The notes: generated from the sequence alone by a model not told the origin. Numbered from the stretch's first letter, positions 14,153 to 25,603 are shown. The stretch is DNA of 64,000 nucleotides from Dolomedes plantarius (GCA_907164885.2 OU015493.1:62599275-62663274), one strand, 5' to 3'. Translations and numbers: made by a program.

Positions 14153-14303
14153 AAAGGTTAATGCGAAAAGGTTAATGCGAAAAGGTTAATGCGAAAAGGT
14201 TAATGCGAAAAGGTTAATGCGAAAAGGTTAATGCGAAAAGGTTAATGCGAAAAAGTTAATTCGAAAAGGTTAATGCGAAAAGGTTAATGCAAAAAAGTTA
14301 ATT
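14153..14303. repeat. 14-bp tandem repeat, about ten copies
   Basis: The unit GGTTAATGCGAAAA repeats with very few changes; single-base variants (AAGTTAATTC and AAAAAAGTTAATT) appear only toward the right end. High internal identity suggests recent slippage expansion. Confidence 0.95.
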
Positions 14304-14920
14304 AACGAGTTCATGCTGAACGATTGAGGGTAGAAAATTGTTGAGAAAAAAATCTGTACAAAATACCAAAGATTCTCAGTTGAGATTTCAACATTAATTT
14401 TAGTCCACAATAGGTAGATCTACTGATCCTATTCGTAGAAGGATCAGTGGTTCAGTTTGAATTTAATTTTAAATAACGATTGGAATAAATCCACCAATAG
14501 TTCAGATACTAGTAGGTCAGGTATCATGACACTAATCGATACAGTATCTGCTCGTTATTTAGATAATTTGCAGTCCGAAATATTTATAACTTATTTAAGT
14601 TATAGGAAGCCAACAATTTCATTCGAAGAGAATTAATGGAATAAGACTGATGGTCCATTTCGCTCTGTATTCGGCTTTACGTAGTTTGATCACTGGAGAG
14701 CAGCTGTTAAAAGCATCCTGAAATATTTAATCTATATGTGAAGAATTTAGTCACAGACGAAAAAATTATGCTGAAAATATAAAATCGTAATGCAAGGGTA
14801 AACAGTTGAAAAACCTTTTGCAATCAACTTGTACTCCGTGTCAAACTAAATCAACGCAAGCAACTCACTAACCTGATATTGGATATCATCTGATTTTGGA
14901 TGTAAAGCTTCGAAAACAAT
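14304..14920. other. No recognised feature
   Basis: AT-rich sequence without long ORFs leading up to the piggyBac insertion site. Confidence 0.4.
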
Positions 14921-14950
14921 TTAAGACTAGAACCGCGGGACTTTCGATAT

Positions 14951-14984
14951 ACCTAGAACCGCGGAGCGGGTCATTTTGACCCTA
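14951..14984. repeat. piggyBac internal left terminal motif
   Basis: Begins CTAGAACCGCGGAGCGGGTC and continues through ATTTTGACC. It is the inverted counterpart of 16808-16838. The outermost left copy (14927-14939) is a shortened version. Confidence 0.85.
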
Positions 14985-15307
14985 GATTGTAAAACCTATA
15001 AAATATGCACAAGCGCTTAATTTAGTTAACTAAAACATTTTATTTTTTAAATAATAATCAATATTTCTCAGAATTTACGTTAAATAATTTATATAAATCA
15101 AGCGAAATTAACTTAATTTTTATAAAATCGTATTATTTAAAATTTTATATCCTTGATTATAATATGTCTCTTTAACAAAATATGGTATAAACTTCTTAAT
15201 TTCAATGGAAAAACAGAGTATCTCTTTTCAATAAGTTTAGACGTAATTTATAAACAATTAAACATTTTATCAATTACTTACTAGTTTTACAGATTATAAA
15301 ATCCAAT

Positions 15308-16554
15308 TTACTGTATGCATTGTGCACAAAACTGAGTAATAAGTTTTGTACATTTCCCACAAAGGGGTGCTTTACATTTTGAACAGATATCTATAGTTTT
15401 ATTTTCATATTTCGAACTGTAGCATCGGACTCGTTTATGCTTAATTTGTGGTTGTGCGTCTTTTTTCATTGGTTGCTTCACGCTCTCTTTTTGCCACCTT
15501 TTTTTTTGTCGGGAGAGAACGCAATTTTCTCGTAATTCTTCAACCAATTCTTGAATGAATTTCCGTCTACTAATAGATTTTCCAGTTACAGCTTTATATA
15601 AAACCCAGGTATTGATTGTAGCAAGGTAAAAAATATTACAAAAATCCTTCACCGGCCACCTAAGTGAAGCAGATTTGACTGTATATTTCCTTGCTATTTG
15701 GTCAATCACGCCCACACTGTGCTTAGTTGCGTTGTAGAAAACGATTGTATTTGGTAGTTTTTTGGGGTTATCTTCAATTTCTACGGTCGGATGGAGACTA
15801 CTTAGCAACAAAACGTTTTTATCTTTTTTACCTTGATAAAAAGTTAGACTCATGTCTTTATGGGTTAGTACTGTAATCGGATGCAATGTGGATTTTGACA
15901 TTTTTATAGAGACTGGTATTTCTCTTCTTGAGCGTTTTACAGTTCCTACAAGGCTGATGTCTTTGGATTTCAATGCCTCTGCAAGCTTCAGTGTTGTGAA
16001 AAAGTTGTCCGTAGTGACATTTCTACCTTTGTTCTCATATGGACTTATTAGTCGCAGCACTACATGCTCAGAAATAGAACGATGGATGGACTTTGGTTAT
16101 CTTTACCAAGATACGGGAATCCATTTATCAGATATTTTGAGTTAACATCTGCAGCCAACCAGAACTTGATTCCAAATTGAGCGACATTCCAAACTGTCCC
16201 ATCTTTGCCAACTTCATTATTTCCAACTTTGAATGTTATTGTCGATTTCTTTTTCAAATTTCTTTGCGTGTGTGTATCTTTTCTTGGAATGTTTCATTTT
16301 TCTTTTTTATCACAGAAGTGATCATCATTATTGCGACGAGAAGGACCAGCGATTGTTAGAGCATTACCAGAGTCATCTTTTATTTCATTTTCTTCATCCG
16401 AATCCAAATTTTCTTTATTAGCATGTAGGTATTCATCCTCACTACTCAAAATCGAAACACTTTCATCATTATCTTCACCTTCTGAATCATTTTCAGATAA
16501 TTGTTTTAAATATTGTAAAGTTTCCTGAAAAGCTAGAATACGGCGTCGTGACAT
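15308..16554 (-). pseudogene. piggyBac transposase (PGBD4-like), inactivated
   Basis: Translation from 16554 gives an acidic N-terminus (MSRRRILAFQETL, then runs of Glu, Asp and Ser) typical of PGBD-type proteins. An in-frame TGA at 16294-16296 follows. The frame then carries KDGTVWNV and jumps directly to FGIKFWLAADV: the intervening part of the DDE domain, including the block with the first catalytic Asp, is absent. After a frameshift near 16075 the protein continues to the stop at 15308. The second catalytic Asp is kept (NVTTDNFFTT). At the third, family members have Val-Asp before a conserved Asp-Gln, but here the sequence is SVGVIDQIARKY with codon GGC, so Asp has become Gly. A Cys-rich C-terminus remains (CSKCKAPLCGKC, CAQC). 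At least four independent lesions make it dead. Confidence 0.88.
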
Positions 16555-16807
16555 ATTTTTTATACATATACTAATTGCAGAATAAAAGCAACTTCAAAAA
16601 GTCCTCTAAATATTCGCTGTAATTGTTCACTGCATTCGAACGTAGTTCGCGCTTCAAACCTAATATAATGACCTTGACTGAAAACTTTAACTATTGCCCC
16701 TTCTGGTACAGTCCATTTCAGAAATTCAAGGGTGCGTGAGAAGTACTTTACAGTTACTTCCAAGAAAATGCATCTGTTTTTCGTCATTTGTGCATTAACA
16801 TTTCTTA

Positions 16808-16838
16808 CGGGTCAAATTGACCCGCTCCGCGGTTCTAG
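16808..16838. repeat. piggyBac internal right terminal motif
   Basis: Reads GGGTCAAATTGACCCGCTCC followed by GCGGTTCTAGG. It carries its own small palindrome (GGGTCAAATTGACCC). A near-identical copy at 16986-17017 forms the outer end next to TTAA. Confidence 0.85.
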
Positions 16839-17021
16839 GTATAAGTGTTAATAATCGGAAAATTATTTATGTTACGAATTTTTAAATTTGGTAAATTGTT
16901 GTTCCCCTTAAATTATTAAAAGTCATAACGGGAATTTTTTTTTCAATCGGTACTTTTCGCATGGTGATAAATTAAACATCGTTTTGGGTCAAATTGACTC
17001 GCTCCGCGGTTCTAGTGTTAA

Positions 17022-18410
17022 AGGTATTAAGAGGTTCATAAACGCATTTTTAGGCCTTATGAGCTTTTAATACTAGGTAACTCCAAAGTGTTGAAACCAG
17101 GTATGATACTCAGATGTATGAAATCGGGGATAAGGGGTAAAGAGCACTCGTTTTAAGATAAGCGTTATTTATAGCATGATTCTGAGAATTACCTATTTAA
17201 AATCTGGTGCCCACAAAGGGTTTACAATGTATGATGATCAGGCAGACAGAATTTCCATATCATATTTATTGATTATACGAACAGATCTATAAACCGAAGA
17301 AGAAGAGTAAAAAAAACAAAACTAAACATTTGCTTCACTATCACAGGCATTCTATCGTACATTTTCGATCTCATCTCTCTTATAACATCTCATTAACGTA
17401 CGCATTTTTAAAGTATGAGTAACATCCACTAAGTTTAATTGCGAGATTGCATTAAAATGTTTACCTGATATGATAGTTAAATACATTAAAAATCACCGAA
17501 AAGGCTATGATATAAACTACCGTATGAGTCATTTATACTCTAATGTAAATCATTGCAATCATGCAATTCAAACGCAGAAGCAAGTACTTGATGATAATGG
17601 TAAATCATTTAGTGTTGTTTTATCGCACAAAAAGTAAAATAAATTATTCAATAACAATCTAACTGCTGCAGAAGTAAGCACTTGAATGAATTATTAAACC
17701 ATTATTTTAATCTTTTTTTCTTTAGAAAAAAAAATTAAGACTGAATAAGATGTTATCTTATTTCACTTGTCAAATCGATTAAGTTCCTTTAGTGACGCAA
17801 AAATTGTTATAATAATAACTATTACTCCAAGGATATTCTATCTGATACATTATATATATCGTCAGGTAAAAGCTACATCTGCAATAGTACATTCAAAAAT
17901 GTTTTTTTGAATTTTTATTTTCAGAGGAATTTTAAAAAACAATGTACATTATTTTATCAGTTTTCTCCGCTTTTTATTTCATGGACATAACTGGTTTGGC
18001 AAGTAAGCTGTTCCTGTAGTAACAAAATCAAGAATGTGTTCCTCTTACTCAAATTAGAGCGATTGAAATTGTAATTATAATTGAAAGGGATATTAAATAT
18101 TTATACAAAGGATCCGCGTCAGACGACCCTCAGTCGTTTTCAGAAACAACTGTTTCCATTTTTTGGGGGGAAGGGGAGGTACGTGAATCATTCAGTCTTT
18201 TTACTCATAACTTCTCAGATAAAAATTCAGTGGAAAGAAAATCTTTTTTAGATTCGTTTGGACAAACTTTCGAGATCACTGAGACTAGAAATGCTTCCGA
18301 GTTTGCGCTCGTGCGTAAACGACTACTCCGCCAAGGATGATTTTTTTGGCTAGAATTGAAACAATTCGTTCTCTTCTTCTTAAAATTTTTCTACGTTCAC
18401 TTTTTTCCAT

Positions 18411-18412
<2 letters not shown>
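17022..18412. other. No recognised gene
   Basis: AT-rich sequence with no long ORF and no terminal repeats that I could pair. Confidence 0.4.

Positions 18413-18440
<28 letters not shown>
18413..18440. repeat. (TA)n tract at gypsy left junction
   Basis: TA repeats abut the 3' LTR directly. The matching tract beyond the other LTR (25181-25600) shows that the element landed inside one (TA)n locus. Confidence 0.9.
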
Positions 18441-18441
<1 letters not shown>

Positions 18442-18886
18442 GTAATATAATCATTACATCTCGTTCTTAAAATGCAACCTGAAAAGGAAAACTAGCTCAA
18501 ATTTACATGGCTGGAGCTAGACTCAGCCTGAAAGGAATTTAAATTTTGAAGCAGTCGGGTCGAATCATTTTATTAGGAGCGATAGTAACATACGTCCTTT
18601 CATTTCAGATGCTCGGAGCGAAGTGCAACATCACCTTTCAACCTTACGCGCTAGAAGCGAGGTACATGTGGCTGTTGTTTTGAAATGTCAGCGGAATTTC
18701 GGGCTGGCGATGCGAACTCACGCCTTTCTCGGGACGTATACACGTGTAGAAATGCAACGTTTGCTGTTTTATGGGAAGTCCTGTTGCTATGGGTTTTTAA
18801 AGCGCTAAAGTAATGTTACTGGGGATTGGATTTAGGAAAGGGAATTTAACTGATAGAATGGAGGGCCTAATATTTAATTTATTACA
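18441..18886 (-). repeat. gypsy 3' LTR
   Basis: Same length and ends as the 5' copy, with two substitutions seen on visual alignment. Confidence 0.95.
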
Positions 18887-18896
18887 AATCCCCCCC
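18887..18896 (-). promoter_or_regulatory. Polypurine tract for plus-strand priming
   Basis: On the minus strand GGGGGGGATT lies immediately upstream of the 3' LTR, the position and composition expected for the plus-strand primer of LTR retrotransposons. Confidence 0.8.
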
Positions 18897-20505
18897 GAAA
18901 AAGGGAAAATCGTCACGTTGAAAGGTGACATTTTCACAACATAATACAGATGAACTCTTATATAATGAAGTGAGTACAATTACAATCAAATATAATCAAA
19001 ATTAACTACGTTATACAATTACATGTCTCTGAATGCAACATTGGTGGAAAGAAGTCACGATAAACAGCAAGGTGGGTGAGAATTAGAACACATCAAGGTT
19101 ATAGAGTCAAGAGCTTTGTCCATAACCCGTCATAAATTAACTTCACCGAAACAAACCCAAAGTTAAATCTCTTGAATCTTTACTATAATACTAAACTCAC
19201 TCTTATGACTTCGTTGCACCATTACACAAAATTTATGAAATTAAAGGAATATACAATGAAATTTACAATGAACATTCAAAATATATGGAATTAACATAGT
19301 ATGCAATAAGTTTATAATTATTATACAATGTGCAATGAAATTCAAATAACTGAAATATTATTGGCTAATATAATCTAAATAACTTTTTAATTAAATCAAA
19401 GTTCTTCATTCAATAATGAGTCCTAAAATAACGTATAATTCTTGGAGTCCTTAAGCTCAGTTTAAATTCAAGTCGTTATACATTGTTTATCAAATAAGTC
19501 CTTATTGTATGTGGTTTATATTCAGTGTTTACATTTTACACATGATTTCAAAACTTCATCGTTTACACCAATTATACATCTATCTCCATTTTTCATACTC
19601 CTAATCTCGAATACTTACATAAATTTTAAAATAATTCACAATATATAATTCAGAAGATATTTCAATAAGTTCAAGTTCAAAACAACATTACTTTAGACAA
19701 TATTATTACAAAATTGATTTCTTATATTATTCTGAAAGTTTCACTTCAATTACAGCATAGATTTAGATACCTGTCAAGTTTTTTAACAATGCATAAGATC
19801 ATAAATTAAACAATTCAAAACAACTTGTTATAAATCCTTAATTAAGTAAATGAGCATCATTTTCGTATTAGGTAATTTTCAAAAACATTATGTGCTTTAA
19901 CATCGTCACTAGTTTCAATTCAAAATATTCAAATTCTATCATCGGTACCAATCATGACATAAGTGACAAACCTGGAGGTGAAATGGGCTATCCTCTGTGA
20001 TGTCCAACGTGAAAGATTGTTAGTGATCACGAGGGTGCTGTGATGCAAAGACAGCAAGAGGCTCATCCCTCTGCGGGAGGAACTACCCCTTGTGCTGGCA
20101 AAAGGTTTCTCCGGTGTCAACAAAAATAACAACTCAGATCATCAACATACTTGGCAAAATTAGGGGTAACCTGTGACATGTCATGTTAGCCCCAACATTG
20201 ACAAAATTTTTCTTTAACTTAGCACATCAACATTTTCTTTTTAATAAATATTCTCTTAAAATAATTCAGATGGTAATTTGTGGAAGGCAAACTAGCATCA
20301 AAAATTCTCTAAATATGAATAACTACGAAATTTAGGTAGGCATCTAAATCCATCAAAATTAGGTTTTCTTCATCATGCGTCAACAGTCTTCATTGGGTTA
20401 TCAAAATATCGTAGGATTATCGGAGTCATAGTCAGGTAGTTATTTGAGTCACAGTTGGGTAGTCTTAATCATCATAGATAGGGTTTTTTTTTCTAACACT
20501 ATTAA
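18897..20505 (-). other. gypsy 3' untranslated region
   Basis: About 1.6 kb between the integrase stop and the polypurine tract. It is strongly AT-rich and full of short variants of ACAATGAAATTT. The only ORF of note (19929-20132, minus) has no envelope, signal peptide or transmembrane features. It is long for a 3' UTR and may hold a lost third ORF. Confidence 0.7.
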
Positions 20506-22071
20506 TTAATTTTTACTTGGGATCTTGGGCGTTTTGGGGTTTACTTTTATTAAAATAGGAATTTTACTTTTTCTAGTTGCTAATCGAAAATTATCTGCAG
20601 GGTTGAAAGGTCTTAATCTGGTACAGTGTACAATTTCCGAGGTTTTCTTAGTGAGGGAATTGGGTCTGTTAATTTCAAAATTTACTCTAGAAATTTGTTT
20701 CAAAATTTTATATGGACCAGAATAAGGGGGAGTAAGTTTAGGAGTATTTGGGTAACGAAACTCTTCGTACATTACTATATCACCTACCTTAAATTTAGAT
20801 TCCTCAAAACGAGTGTCATATCTTTCTTTATTTACTTCATGATTTTTTATAGTTCTCTGTTTAGCAATCTTCCTAGCTTCTTCAATTGGTGGGTACATGT
20901 CTTGATCATCAAGTAAATTTTTGTACGGTGGTTTCCCATGCATTAAATAAGAAGGGGGAAATTTTGTTACGGTATGGGGTGTGTCGTTATATTCATTCGT
21001 TATTTCACGTAATAATTTTGTCCAGGAGACTTTACCAGGGTGTAAATTTAATTTACATTTAAGCCTAGTAATCAGGGTCTGATTTACTCTTTCATTTTTT
21101 CCGTTTGTTTGTGGTCTATGCGAAGTAGTTAGCAATTTTGTAATATTATTGTTTCTCAAAAAATGTTTAAATTTGGAGGAAGTAAAAGCACTATTTCTAT
21201 CACTTAAAATTTTAGGTACTTGGTGTTGAAAAATTTGTGTTAAACAATTAATATAAGTATCTGTATTTTCATTTTTAGAAGCAAAGGTCCATATATACCT
21301 CGTGGCATGATCTATAACTATGTGTAAATATTTCTTTGTAGACTTATAATAATTTAAGCCACCAACAGTGTCTATGGCAAGAATTTCAAAGGGTTCACTG
21401 GTAGGGGGTAACATTTGTAAGAGACCAAATCTTTTTTGTCTAGACTTCTTATTTAGTTGACATACTTCACAATGTTTCACATAGTTACTCACATCTTTAG
21501 TTATTCCAATCCAATAATATTGAGGGGATATCAGATTTAACATTGCCGAAACTCCTAAATGTCCATAATTAACATGGGCTTTTTCTAATAATTTTAAACG
21601 TAAAGAGAAGGGCACAACAATTTTCATTAAACCTTGTTTTTTAATTGTCCATACATTATTAACTTTTTTAAACTTCTTACCGTTTACATTATCTAAATTT
21701 TGCTGATGCTCGATTTCTTGCAATGTCAACAATGGGTCACGTTCACGTAAAGTTACATGGTGAGAAATTGGGTTTCTAGTTAACATATCGGCTTCATAAT
21801 TTGTAGAACCTTTTTTATATTTAATGTCAAAATCGTACATGGACATAAACTGTCCATGAAAAAATTTTATTTTTGTTTGGGCAAATTGGCATTTTGAAAG
21901 TTTAAGTGACCATCGGAATAATCGTCCAGTTGGGTGTTTAATACTACCAGACAAGTGCAGCATGATCCGTATGAACGGTAAAATGAGTCCCATGTAAATA
22001 ACAATAATATCTATCAACAGCATCAATAATTGACAAGCATTCCAGCTCGGTAATGGCATAATTTTGTTCAT
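20506..22071 (-). pseudogene. gypsy RNase H 3' part and integrase
   Basis: The first 40 or so codons of this frame are out-of-frame reading of RNase H; genuine protein begins near SIKHPTGRLFRW. RNase H is then interrupted by an insertion of about 18 codons (KCQFAQTKIKF and following) copied from the reverse transcriptase, before YDFDIKYKKG resumes. Integrase is uninterrupted: HHCC zinc finger (His166, His171, Cys201, Cys204), catalytic Asp234 (LAIDTVGG), Asp291 (LSDRNSAF) and Glu327 (TNGKNERVN), with 35 residues between the last two, and a GPY-type module near the C-terminus (YSGPYKILK). No chromodomain is evident. Integrase would insert the cDNA into chromatin. Confidence 0.93.
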
Positions 22072-23182
22072 AGGTTCTAAGTTTTCCAGAATGATAGGCT
22101 ATGGGATGCAAACTTCCATCAGGGTGTTGTTGTTTTAAAATTGCGCCTACCGCTTGTCCAGACGCATCCACGAAAATATGGCATGGGTAATTTGGGTTAT
22201 AAATAGATAAAACAGGTTTAGATATTAGAGCGTCTTTTAAATCCTGAAAAGCTTTCTGGCAATCATCTGTCCATTCAAATTTAGTGTCTTTCTTCAATAA
22301 TTTATTCAATGGTACTCTTAATTTAGCATAGTTGGGAATGAATTTATTATAAACATTTACGCTACCTAAAAATCTTTGTAAGTCTTTAACATTCCTGGGA
22401 GGTTGAAGTTTCTTAATAATTTCTATATTAGCGTTACTCGGGTGATAACATCCCTTTTCCACTTCATATCCCAAAAATTTTATTTTTGTTTGGGCAAATT
22501 GGCATTTTGAAAATTTCAATTTTATGTTTTCTTTTTCACAAATCGAGAAAATAGTTTTTAAATTCTCTAAGTGTTCTTCGAAAGAGTCTGAAAACATAAT
22601 TATATCGTCAAAATAGTTGAGCGCAAATTTAATTTGGTATTTATTTAAAATTTGTCTGAGTGTTCTTTGGAATATGGCAGGAGCGTTTTTCCAGCCAAAA
22701 GGTAATCTTTTCCATTCATATAAGCCAAAGTTTGAGGTGAAAGCTAATTTTTCTGTATCTTTTTCATTTAATTTAATATGCCAGTAGCCACTCGCGAGAT
22801 CAAGGGTGGAGAAAATCTTAGCATTGGTTAGTTGATCTAAAACTGCGTCGATTCGGGGAATTGGTTCCGAGTCCGTTTTTGTAATACTATTTAGTTTTCG
22901 GTAATCGATACACATTCTGGATTTTGAATTTTCATCTTTCTTGTAAGCCAAAGTAATTGGGGAAGCATAGGGTGAATGAGATGTTTTTATTAAACCTGCA
23001 GCTAAAAGCTCGTCTATTTGCTTCTTAATTTCGGCATTATCTTTTGGCGACGCCCTGTATGGACAAAGGGAAATTGGTAGTTCAGAATTCAAAATCACTC
23101 TTTGTGGTTCAAGACGTATACATCCAACATCATATTTATTTTTCGCGAAAATATTATTATACTCATTCAATATTTTGTTCAA
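21944..23182 (-). pseudogene. pol: gypsy reverse transcriptase and RNase H (5' part)
   Basis: A 412-residue open frame carries the polymerase motifs in order: SRMCIDYRKLN (about 88-98), STLDLASGYW with catalytic Asp128, WKRLPFGWKNAP, and YFDD at 190-193 with the catalytic Asp pair. A gypsy-type RNase H follows, starting at HIFVDASG with later ELECLSIIDA and HTDHAALVW. The frame stops there at TAG because of a one- or two-base shift; RNase H resumes in the ORF at 20506-22071 with SIKHPTGRLFRW. The polymerase domain itself looks intact. Confidence 0.93.
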
Positions 23183-23219
23183 TTGAACACTTTCATCATC
23201 AGTAACATTATTTTCATTT

Positions 23220-23714
23220 TCAATTTATATAAAAACGAGTATCACAATTTCTATTATATTTAGTATCAAGATTTATAGTATTATGAGAACAACTATGTGG
23301 CACATTAGGATTATCATATGTTGAAAATATATAGCAATTATTAGTAACATTTTCCAAAGACAAAGTAGATGAAATATTATTTTTTCCTTGGTAAACACAA
23401 AAATTTTTAAAATCCAAATTAATTTTAAATAGATTAATAATTTACGACGATAAAATTGCATACTTTAAATTTGTTTCAATAACATAAAAATTAACAAATC
23501 TGTTCAACTTACCGATTCGGCACTTTGTAGAAATTATTTTATCAGTTTTTATTCTACCTGAGAGGGTACTGACCTGTGAATTGTCCGATGGAAGAATTTT
23601 CACATAATATTTAATTTTATCATATACAGTTCGAGAAATAATGTTAATGGTGCTACCTGTATCTATGAGGCCGATAATTAGTTCAGTACCGATTTTTAGG
23701 TGTACGGTGAACAT
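23220..23714 (-). pseudogene. gypsy protease with nonsense codon
   Basis: The frame from 23714 has the retropepsin active site GLIDTGSTINII (Asp at residue 18 of the frame). After YAILSS there is an in-frame TAA at 23442-23444, and the same frame then continues as NLFKINLDFKNFCVYQGK to another stop at 23220. The upstream frame is closed by TGA just before the Met, which is compatible with readthrough or a shift from Gag. A base change near 23217 separates it from the reverse transcriptase frame. Confidence 0.8.
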
Positions 23715-23820
23715 CCGTCATTGTCGTTGTTCTGTCATGTTGCTATTATAGTTGTTTGCATGTTGTGGAGACTGGAACCGAGTCCTAGGACGTTCCTCTT
23801 CTCGAAAATTCTGCCGCCAT

Positions 23821-24558
23821 CTATGATGGTCGCGGTTGTTGGTGCCGGAATCTAGGTGACTCGTGTTGTGGGAATCTGTCATAGTCATCTCGCCGATCGA
23901 ACGGTCTGCGAAAACCGGACTGTTGATTACGCATGTCTCTATTATGGTGATCTTTCCTCTTATCTTCGTAGCTGTTGATCATTTTCCTCGCAAGGGAAAT
24001 CCACTCAGTAGTTGTACCAACGTTACTTATTAAAAATAAATCCCTGTATCTTGTCGGCAATCCGTCTGTGAGACCTTGAATTATAATTTCTTCTTCAAGT
24101 CTTAATGTTTTACCGGTATTAATTTTCTTTTTAAAATAATCATTTATATTTTGACTTCCAGAAAGGCTCAACCTGCTGAAATCTTCGAATGAAAACTGTC
24201 TTTCTTCTGAGAAATAGTCACTGATTTTTATTTTAACTTCATCCCACTTTTGTGATTCTATTAGGTTTTCGATGTAAAATTCCAAAGCCTCGTCCGATAG
24301 AAAATCCGGAAATATTTGTAGTTTTTCTTCTTCCGTCAATTCAATAGTCTTTTTCTCGAAGAATTTCAACCAGTTATTAATTTTGACCAAACCATTAGGG
24401 TTATATTTCGGAAGATTACTTAATAGATTTGGCGAAGATATAGCACTGTTTTCCAATAATTGTTTGTCGTAAACTCCAGAATTATCCCCTTGTTTTTCTT
24501 CAGGTTGGTCAGAGTCACGATGATCAGCCAATTTTTTATTTAAATCTTTCGATGTCAT
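23821..24558 (-). pseudogene. gag: gypsy Gag
   Basis: A 245-residue open frame follows the leader of the 5' LTR. The N-terminus is acidic and polar; the middle contains a capsid-like helical region (LPKYNPNGLVKINNWLKFF; ALEFYIENLIESQKWDEV), and the C-terminus is an Arg/Gln/His-rich tail (RRPFDRRDDYDRFPQ) instead of a CCHC zinc knuckle, which I do not see. After the stop the basic sequence appears to continue in another frame (NFREEERPRTRFQSPQ) to TGA just before the protease, so the tail may be frameshifted in this copy. Gag would form the cytoplasmic particle that packages element RNA. Confidence 0.8.
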
Positions 24559-24734
24559 TTTCCTTTGCTCGTTTCGAAAAGGGAAATCAAAACTAGGTCA
24601 TTTCATTTTCAAGTGGCGAACTCCTATTGCGCTTCTCTCAAGGTCGGTATTTCACGCGCACACACATAGTCCAAGGCAGTGGATTCGAAGTCCGTTGAGG
24701 TTGATACGCACATGAAGAATCGCTTTCGGCTCTA

Positions 24735-25176
24735 TGTAATATAATCATTACATCTCGTTCTTAAAATGCAACCTGAAAAGGAAAACTAGCTCAAATTTAC
24801 ATGGCTGGAGCTAGACTCAGCCTGAAAGGAATTTAAATTTTGAAGCAGTCGGGTCGAATCATTTTATTAGGAGCGATAGTAACATACGTCCTTTCATTTC
24901 AGATGCTCGGAGCGAAGTGCAACATCGCCTTTCAACCTTACGCGCTAGAAGCGAGGTACATGTGGCTGTTGTTTTGAAATGTTAGCGGAATTTCGGGCTG
25001 GCGATGCGAACTCACGCCTTTCTCGGGACGTATACACGTGTAGAAATGCAACGTTTGCTGTTTTATGGGAAGTCCTGTTGCTATGGGTTTTTAAAGCGCT
25101 AAAGTAATGTTACTGGGGATTGGATTTAGGAAAGGGAATTTAACTGATAGAATGGAGGGCCTAATATTTAATTTAT

Positions 25177-25180
<4 letters not shown>
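24735..25180 (-). repeat. gypsy 5' LTR
   Basis: 446 bp; on the plus strand it starts TGTAATATAATCATTACATC and ends TTTATTACA. Because the element is on the minus strand this copy is upstream of gag and should carry the promoter. Confidence 0.95.
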
Positions 25181-25252
<72 letters not shown>

Positions 25253-25382
25253 TGTATATATATATAAATATGTATATATATATAAATATGTATATATGTA
25301 TATATATGTATATATATATAAATATGTATATATGTATATATATGTATATATGTATATATATGTATATATATGTATAGATATG

Positions 25383-25441
<59 letters not shown>

Positions 25442-25516
25442 GTATATATATGTATATGTATATATATATATGTATATGTATATATATATATGTATATGTA
25501 TATATATATGTGTATG

Positions 25517-25598
<82 letters not shown>
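25181..25598. repeat. 418-bp (TA)n microsatellite
   Basis: The longest simple repeat in the window, with TATG and TAAATA interruptions forming higher-order patterns. It lies between the gypsy 5' LTR and a mariner-like element, and both abut it. Confidence 0.97.

Positions 25599-25603
<5 letters not shown>

Larger units (their letters stand above)
14921..17021 (-). mobile_element. Defective piggyBac element with TTAA duplication
   Basis: TTAA at 14921-14924 and 17018-17021 frames a 2.1-kb element whose transposase lies on the minus strand. The outer ends read GACTAGAACCGCGG on the left and, on the opposite strand, CACTAGAACCGCGGAGCGAG on the right. About 30 bp inside the left end and 180 bp inside the right end a second copy of the motif occurs (CTAGAACCGCGGAGCGGGTC), giving doubled terminal motifs. 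The length is somewhat below the usual 2.3-2.5 kb of intact piggyBac elements, consistent with the internal deletion seen in the transposase. Confidence 0.88.
18441..25180 (-). mobile_element. Ty3/gypsy LTR retrotransposon, full length, minus strand
   Basis: Two 446-bp LTRs flank about 5.8 kb encoding Gag, a retropepsin, reverse transcriptase, RNase H and integrase in the Ty3/gypsy order. LTR ends are TGTAAT and ATTACA. The target site is (TA)n on both sides, so the duplication cannot be distinguished from the repeat. By eye the LTRs differ at two positions (A/G near 18633 against 24929 and C/T near 18689 against 24983), indicating recent insertion. Despite this, pol carries a nonsense codon, frameshifts and a templated insertion. 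No envelope-like ORF follows integrase. I could not match a primer-binding site to a tRNA: the bases after the 5' LTR (TAGAGCCGAAAGCGATTC) do not start with TGG. Confidence 0.95.

Noticed and set aside
18897..20505. Envelope gene of an infectious-type gypsy element
   Set aside because: No long ORF, signal peptide or transmembrane segment between integrase and the 3' LTR.
20525..20916. Plus-strand ORFs over the integrase region
   Set aside because: Antisense shadows of the gypsy integrase frame.
24716..24734. tRNA primer-binding site of the gypsy element
   Set aside because: The bases next to the 5' LTR do not begin with TGG and match no tRNA 3' end that I can recall with confidence.
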